DNA from: Lentisphaerota bacterium
GTDB taxonomy: Bacteria > Verrucomicrobiota > Kiritimatiellia > UBA8416 > JAFGIZ01
Direction of reading: 5' to 3'
Assembly (NCBI GenBank): GCA_016929365.1
Contig: JAFGIZ010000260.1
Span: forward strand, 1-10,198
Length of the DNA stretch: 10,198 bases
In this document: piece after piece, positions 6,216 through 10,198 of the stretch
How positions within the stretch are numbered: position 1 is the first letter of the stretch
Layout: each line of letters starts with the position of its first letter
Made by a program: the position numbers and the translations under genes
The notes under the pieces: generated by a model
What the model saw: the letters and a program-made list of their open reading frames with translations, nothing else
Told to the model about the DNA's origin: nothing
Database searches by the model: none

Positions 6216-8216
6216 ATGCGACGGGGACAATCAGCCACGCTGTCGGAAACAACCATCCGCTGGGACGGTTCCGCATTAATTGTAGAGTGCGGCACGTTAA
6301 GACGTGAATGGTCGCTGACCGCGTGCGGGCTGGCCACGTACCGGCTCGCGCACGGCCATCATACCTGGATTCGCCGAGAACCCCGGCCGGACGACTGCGA
6401 TTGGCGGATCTGGCAAATGATCATGCCGCGAAGCTGCGCCGAACTGGTGGATGTGCGCGTCTCGGCCATGGATCGACCTCGCCTGACTGCAGCGCACGTG
6501 TCGGCGACAGCGGAGTTTTCCTACCCGCGCGAGGGCTTGGCGGTGCGCTACACCGTGCAGGCCTACCCGTCGGCCTGCGGCGTACGTACGCAGTTGCAGG
6601 TGCGGGCGCTGCGGCCTTTTACCGTTGAGGAATTGCCCTCGCACCTGCTGGAGTCATACGGCGAATATGTACCGGTCCGCACGGTGGACTGCACCCGCAC
6701 GGCCATGGGATACTACAACGATGCGCAGCACCGGAATCACGACGATACCCCGATCATGCGGCGGGAACGCAGGGTCGGCGGGCTCGCCGAAACGCGGCGC
6801 GAAATCTACGACTGGGCAAGCCTGCTGAGCCTGCAGAACGGCGAGGCCGGGCTGGTATGGGTCAAGGAATCGCCCAAATGCGTCAACCAGCAGGCCATCG
6901 ACACCGGCGCTTTTGTATTACACCCTGACGATCTGCGCGTGACCGGCCTGGGCCTGAAGGCAACCTGTTTCGGTTCCCGCGAGCCCTGGCTGCCCTATGA
7001 CCGCTTTCGGCATTGCTGGGCGAACTGGTGCGTGCCCTACACGGGCGGCGAGGCAGAGCTGCAACTGGCGGTCAAACGGTTCGACCGCGCCCGCTTCCTG
7101 CCGCATCCCGAACGCCGGGTTTACAGCCGCTCTAATACCTGGGGCACGCGCCCGCCCGGGGTCGCGGCGCAGGGTGCGGCCAACCAGGACGATGTGCTCA
7201 AGGAAATCGCGAGCTGCGCAGATCTCTCCATTGACGCCGTCGCCATCGATGACGGCTGGCAGGCGCCGCTGGCCGGCGGACATTTTTACAAACCGGACGA
7301 CTGGCGGCCGCACCCCGAGCGCTTTCCGGACGGCTGGAGCACCGTGCGCCGGGCCGCGGCCGACGCCGGCGTGGATCTGCAACTCTGGATCGCCGGGACC
7401 CAGGCCCCGCTCGAGCACATGATCCGCAACGTCGAGCAGGGCGGCTTCAGCGGTCTGAAAATCGACTTCCTGGATTTTCCGGCCCGCGAGGACCTGGACC
7501 GTATGATGGACAAGGTCGAGCGCCTCGTGAAGCATATGGACTACACCTTGGGAATCAGCTGGGACGTGACCGAGAACAGTTCGCGCGTCGGCTACTATTA
7601 CGGGCGCGAGTACGGCAGTCTGCACACAAGCAACCGGAAACCGGACTACGCCTCGAAACGGGTGCGGCACGTGGTCTACACACCGCGCCTGGTCTTGCGC
7701 GACGCCTGGCATCTGGCGCACTACCTGAACCTTAACCAGGTCGAGATCCCGGTGCAAAACGTGGCACATATCGATCCGGCCGCGAGCAACGCCGCCGAAT
7801 ACGCGCACGCCTATTGCGCCGCCATGGCGGTGGTCGGCCTGCCCTTGTTCTTCCAGGAAACACACCTTCTGGAAGGCCGGGCGCGCGACGAAACGCGGCG
7901 GATCATGCAGACCTGGCGGGAACACCGTGCAGCAATGGCCAGGGCCTACGTCTTCCCGATCGGCGATGAACCGTGCGACGAAGCCTGGACGGGGTTTCAG
8001 TGCCACGACCCGGAGACCGGCAGCGGCTACGTGCTGCTGTTTCGCGAACTGCGCAACCGCGAAGCGCAGCACACGGTCGCGCTGCATTTCATCGGCGGCA
8101 GAAACCTGGCCTGGCATGACGTGCTCGGCGGCCAACACTGGAAGGCCGGCGCCCCGCTGGAATGCGCCATCGACCGGGCGCCCGGCTTCCGTTGGTTCCG
8201 CTACGAACCGGCCTGA
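6216..8216 (+). CDS. Clan GH-D (GH36-like) glycosidase, probable alpha-galactosidase-type
   Basis: I choose ATG 6216 (666 residues) because GGTGA (6203-6207), which pairs with the 16S 3' end, lies 8 bases upstream. In-frame GTG codons at 6204 and 6210 are alternatives, the first overlapping the previous gene's stop. Clan GH-D enzymes are retaining glycosidases of alpha-galactosides and related sugars. The order fits GH36: an N-terminal beta-sandwich (about 1-300), a TIM barrel opening at SNTWGTRPPG (N307, W309) with AVAIDDGW (D345, D346) and DWRPHPERFPDGW, then FSGLKIDFLDF, whose D417 is the expected nucleophile, and a C-terminal beta domain. The acid/base residue is not obvious; D's in the SWDVTENSS and SNRKPDYASK segments are candidates. 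No signal peptide is present, so it should act in the cytoplasm on imported oligosaccharides. Downstream, a perfect 12-base palindrome (8217-8228) follows the stop directly. The exact sugar cannot be told from sequence. Confidence 0.8.
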   Translation: MRRGQSATLSETTIRWDGSALIVECGTLRREWSLTACGLATYRLAHGHHTWIRREPRPDDCDWRIWQMIMPRSCAELVDVRVSAMDRPRLTAAHVSATAEFSYPREGLAVRYTVQAYPSACGVRTQLQVRALRPFTVEELPSHLLESYGEYVPVRTVDCTRTAMGYYNDAQHRNHDDTPIMRRERRVGGLAETRREIYDWASLLSLQNGEAGLVWVKESPKCVNQQAIDTGAFVLHPDDLRVTGLGLKATCFGSREPWLPYDRFRHCWANWCVPYTGGEAELQLAVKRFDRARFLPHPERRVYSRSNTWGTRPPGVAAQGAANQDDVLKEIASCADLSIDAVAIDDGWQAPLAGGHFYKPDDWRPHPERFPDGWSTVRRAAADAGVDLQLWIAGTQAPLEHMIRNVEQGGFSGLKIDFLDFPAREDLDRMMDKVERLVKHMDYTLGISWDVTENSSRVGYYYGREYGSLHTSNRKPDYASKRVRHVVYTPRLVLRDAWHLAHYLNLNQVEIPVQNVAHIDPAASNAAEYAHAYCAAMAVVGLPLFFQETHLLEGRARDETRRIMQTWREHRAAMARAYVFPIGDEPCDEAWTGFQCHDPETGSGYVLLFRELRNREAQHTVALHFIGGRNLAWHDVLGGQHWKAGAPLECAIDRAPGFRWFRYEPA

Positions 8217-8321
8217 TCCCCGCGGGGACGGCAACGGTCAAACGCGCCATTGATGGCTGCCGGCGATTGTGCTACAAGCGTGGGCATTTCCGGCGCTCAC
8301 CATCCGACAGAAAGGCAGTTC
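8217..8321 (+). other. Spacer between GH36-like and URO-D-like C genes, mostly rearrangement debris
   Basis: The spacer begins with the perfect palindrome TCCCCGCGGGGA (8217-8228). It then carries the second copy of the 39-base repeat (8234-8272) and ends with the translation signal of the next gene. GAAAGG (8310-8315) lies 6 bases before GTG 8322. No convincing promoter or terminator is visible, so transcription may continue through it. Confidence 0.5.
8234..8272 (+). repeat. 39-base direct repeat, copy 2 (stranded remnant of a URO-D gene end)
   Basis: This copy would still encode TVKRAID in one frame, but it has lost the stop codon and has no gene attached to it. It matches 6175-6213 at 35 of 39 positions, with every difference in its second part, as expected for a duplicated gene end released from coding selection. 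It lies between the GH36-like stop and the next URO-D-like start. Confidence 0.85.
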
Positions 8322-9455
8322 GTGAACAGCAGACAGCGTTTTCTGAATACCTTCGCCTACCGGCACGCGGATCGCGTTCCCAACTGGGAAGCGGGGGTGT
8401 GGGGACAGACCCGCGAACGCTGGGAACAGGAGGGGCTTGCCGGCGAGAACCTGCAGTGGAACTGGTTTTACGGCGAGCCCTATTTCGATCTCGACCCGCG
8501 TTTCTACGTGCCGATCGATTTCGGCATGAGCCGCCCGTTTGAAGAGACCGTGCTCGAATCCACCGGGGATTACGAAATCTTCGTCGATCGCGACGGCGTG
8601 ACCCGCAAAGCCCTCAAGGCCGGGACAAGCCGTTACGGCACGCGCGCCAGCATGGATCAGCACCTCGCCTTCCCGGTCGCCGGCCCGGACGATTTCAAGG
8701 CGCTGCGCCGGCGCTACGAACCGGCGCTGGAGCAGCGCTACCCGGACGGATGGCGGGAAACCCTGCTGCCCGAATGGAAACGGGAAGCCGCCGGCTGCCC
8801 GGTGATCCTCGGCCGCAATACCGCCACCGGCGGGTTCTACTGGCTGGCCCGCAAATGGATGGGCACCGAGGCGCTGTGCTACGCCTGGTACGACATGCCG
8901 GGCCTGATGCACGAGATGATGGAGTTCATTGCCGACTTCACGATCCAGGTAGCCACGCCCATCCTCGAAGCGATGGATTTCGAATACGTGATGCTCGCGG
9001 AAGACATGGCCATGAAGTCGGGCCCCCTCCTGAGCCCCGACACGTACCGGGAATTCGTCTTTCCGCACATGAAACGGCTAGCGGCGTTTTTCAAGGCCCG
9101 CGGCGTGCGCTACGTGATGATCGATACGGACGGCAACCCGGAGCCGCTTCTGCCCCTGCTGCTGGACGCCGGCGTGGACGGGTTCTGGCCCATCGAGCGG
9201 GCGGCGGAAAGTATGGATCCCCTGGCATTACGGAAACAATACGGCAAGAGCCTGCGCCTCTTCGGCGGCGTGGACAAGCGCGAGCTGGCCAAGGGACCGG
9301 CGGCCATCGACGCGCACCTCAAGTCGCTCCGGCCGCTGATCGAAGACGGCGGGTTTATCCCCACCGTGGACCACACCGTTCCACCCGACGTGTCGTTGGA
9401 TAACTTTAAACACTACATGGAAAAGAAGGCCCTGCTGCTTTGCGGCGCGCTCTGA
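8322..9455 (+). CDS. Uroporphyrinogen-decarboxylase-like (MtaA-like) protein C
   Basis: The product has 377 residues and starts at GTG 8322, with GAAAGG 6 bases upstream. The frame is open further upstream to a TTG at 8250, but that stretch crosses the duplicated repeat and gives no family-like sequence, whereas MNSRQRFLNTFAYRHADRVP is the standard URO-D superfamily opening. Other landmarks are GRNTATGGFYWLARKWMGTE, MDFEYVMLAEDMAMKSGPLL, SPDTYREFVFPHMKRL, YVMIDTDGNPEPLLPLLLDA, LRLFGGVDKRELAKGP and GGFIPTVDHTVPPDVSL. Where MtaA-type methyltransferases place the zinc-binding H-x-C-G, this protein has D268-T-D270-G, so a thiol-zinc methyltransferase mechanism is unlikely; it belongs to another branch of the superfamily. 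It is cytoplasmic, with no signal peptide. It differs strongly from URO-D-like proteins A and B, so the three are not recent duplicates. The sulfatase gene follows after 49 bases without an evident terminator, so the two are probably cotranscribed. Confidence 0.85.
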   Translation: MNSRQRFLNTFAYRHADRVPNWEAGVWGQTRERWEQEGLAGENLQWNWFYGEPYFDLDPRFYVPIDFGMSRPFEETVLESTGDYEIFVDRDGVTRKALKAGTSRYGTRASMDQHLAFPVAGPDDFKALRRRYEPALEQRYPDGWRETLLPEWKREAAGCPVILGRNTATGGFYWLARKWMGTEALCYAWYDMPGLMHEMMEFIADFTIQVATPILEAMDFEYVMLAEDMAMKSGPLLSPDTYREFVFPHMKRLAAFFKARGVRYVMIDTDGNPEPLLPLLLDAGVDGFWPIERAAESMDPLALRKQYGKSLRLFGGVDKRELAKGPAAIDAHLKSLRPLIEDGGFIPTVDHTVPPDVSLDNFKHYMEKKALLLCGAL

Positions 9456-9504
9456 CACGGCATTCGGCCGCACCGGCACACGCCCCTTTGCAAGGACATC
9501 GAGG

Positions 9505-10198
9505 ATGAAGACAAAACGCCCCAACCTGCTCTTTGTCATGACCGACCAGCAGAAGGCGACAAGCCTCGATCTCTACAACGGCGGCCCCAACGCGATCGAG
9601 ACCACCTCCTTGCGGCGGATTGCCGACCTCGGGACCACCTTCCAGGCCGGCTACTGCCCCTACCCGCTTTGCGTGCCCTCGCGCATTGCCATGCTTACCG
9701 GCATGTATCCCTCCTATTCGGGCTATACCGGAAACGCTCCCTTCATGGAGGACCGCCACGAGACCGTCTTCTCCGCCGCGAAGGCGCACGGCTACCGCAC
9801 GCTGCTGGTCGGCAAGGACCACGCCTACGCCCCGGCGAGCATCGGGGGCGGCCCGGGCGAACACCCGGCCTACATGGACCGCATCTTCGACCGGATGTAC
9901 TGCGGGCTGCACAACGACTTCCAGCCGCCCGAGATCGAGCGCGACCTGCCCGAGGTGCGCCCGTGGCTGAAAGCCAACCCGCTGCTGCATCAAATCTGGG
10001 GCAGCGACACGGCGCCCTGGACCGCCGACCGCTCCGTCACGGCCCGCCTGTGCGACGTGGCCGGCGAGTACCTGGCCGACTGGGAACGCGACGACCGGCC
10101 CGGCGGCACGCCCTTTGCGATGTGGCTCTCGTTTCCCGACCCGCACGAGTTCTACCAGGCCCCGCGCGACGTTGTCGACATGATCGATCCCGCGACGG
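9505..10198 (+). CDS. Sulfatase (family S1 type), N-terminal 231 residues; 3' end beyond the window
   Basis: ATG 9505 has AAGGA (9492-9496) 8 bases upstream and the frame is open to the window end. Type I sulfatases remove sulfate esters using a formylglycine made from Cys (or Ser) in C/S-x-P-x-R. Here LCVPSRIAMLTGMYP gives a Cys-type site with C56 as the residue converted by the formylglycine-generating enzyme, and R59. The calcium-binding start reads FVMTDQQK (D14), with Gln where many sulfatases have a second Asp. GKDH (K104, H106) corresponds to the conserved GKxH, and SFPDPHEF (H214) to the next active-site block. No signal peptide precedes RPNLLFV, so the enzyme appears cytoplasmic, unlike many glycan sulfatases. 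A phosphonate/phosphate ester hydrolase of the same superfamily is a less likely reading. Beside a GH36-like enzyme it probably desulfates an imported oligosaccharide or monosaccharide. Confidence 0.9.
   Translation, partial: MKTKRPNLLFVMTDQQKATSLDLYNGGPNAIETTSLRRIADLGTTFQAGYCPYPLCVPSRIAMLTGMYPSYSGYTGNAPFMEDRHETVFSAAKAHGYRTLLVGKDHAYAPASIGGGPGEHPAYMDRIFDRMYCGLHNDFQPPEIERDLPEVRPWLKANPLLHQIWGSDTAPWTADRSVTARLCDVAGEYLADWERDDRPGGTPFAMWLSFPDPHEFYQAPRDVVDMIDPAT

Noticed and set aside
6918..8234. 438-codon minus-strand frame opposite the GH36-like gene (and a similar one at 8238-9068 opposite URO-D-like gene C)
   Set aside because: Both are shadows produced by high GC; the + strand frames carry conserved motifs and translation signals.
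6175..8272. Insertion sequence or transposon bounded by the 39-base repeats
   Set aside because: The element between them is a complete GH36-like gene with no transposase and no terminal inverted repeats, and copy 1 is part of a functional coding sequence.
8250..8321. N-terminal extension of URO-D-like protein C from TTG 8250
   Set aside because: The extra 24 residues cross the duplicated repeat, have no family match, and the GTG at 8322 has its own Shine-Dalgarno and the standard family N-terminus.
3610..9455. Reading the URO-D-like genes as true hemE (heme biosynthesis)
   Set aside because: The RQAGR substrate-binding motif of HemE is absent in all three, they differ strongly from one another, and no tetrapyrrole genes are nearby.

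Overview
The window is GC-rich, densely coding DNA carrying a carbohydrate-catabolism locus. The gene mix is uroporphyrinogen-decarboxylase-like (URO-D superfamily) proteins interleaved with glycoside hydrolases, a sulfatase and carbohydrate-binding modules. This is most familiar to me from uncultured Planctomycetota, Verrucomicrobiota, Lentisphaerota, Kiritimatiellota and similar lineages. That placement rests on gene content alone, because no rRNA or marker gene is present.

Layout. (1) 1-942 (+) is the 3' end of a protein with a CBM9-like module followed by a jelly-roll module. Its last codons run into an inverted heptamer repeat (905-960). (2) 1103-3646 (+) is a long GH112-like protein (galactosyl-N-acetylhexosamine/galactosyl-rhamnose phosphorylase family) with a signal peptide. 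(3) 3610-4644 (-) is a URO-D/MtaA-like protein whose 3' end overlaps the GH112-like gene by 37 bases, tail to tail. (4) 4647-4868 (-) is the C-terminal remnant of a gene that once preceded it and is now cut off. (5) 4981 onward is a run of + strand genes: a 408-aa URO-D-like protein, a clan-D (GH36-like) glycosidase, a second MtaA-like URO-D protein and the N-terminal 231 residues of a sulfatase. The first two are nearly contiguous and the last two are 49 bases apart, which suggests one operon.

How they may work together (inference): an exported GH112-like enzyme and a CBM protein act on a galactose-containing glycan outside the cytoplasm. The GH36-like enzyme and the sulfatase show no signal peptide in the visible sequence and would act on imported oligosaccharides, possibly sulfated. 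The three divergent URO-D-like proteins are unexplained. They could be methyltransferase- or decarboxylase-like enzymes acting on a modified sugar or its aglycone.

The most useful observations are: the exported GH112-like protein that keeps the catalytic Asp but appears to lose phosphate- and sugar-site residues; a 39-base direct repeat flanking the GH36-like gene, whose second copy is a stranded piece of the upstream URO-D gene's 3' end; the decapitated minus-strand gene at 4647-4868; and the inverted heptamer repeats after the CBM gene. Together the repeat and the remnant indicate that this locus has been rearranged. No tRNA, rRNA, CRISPR array or transposase was seen.
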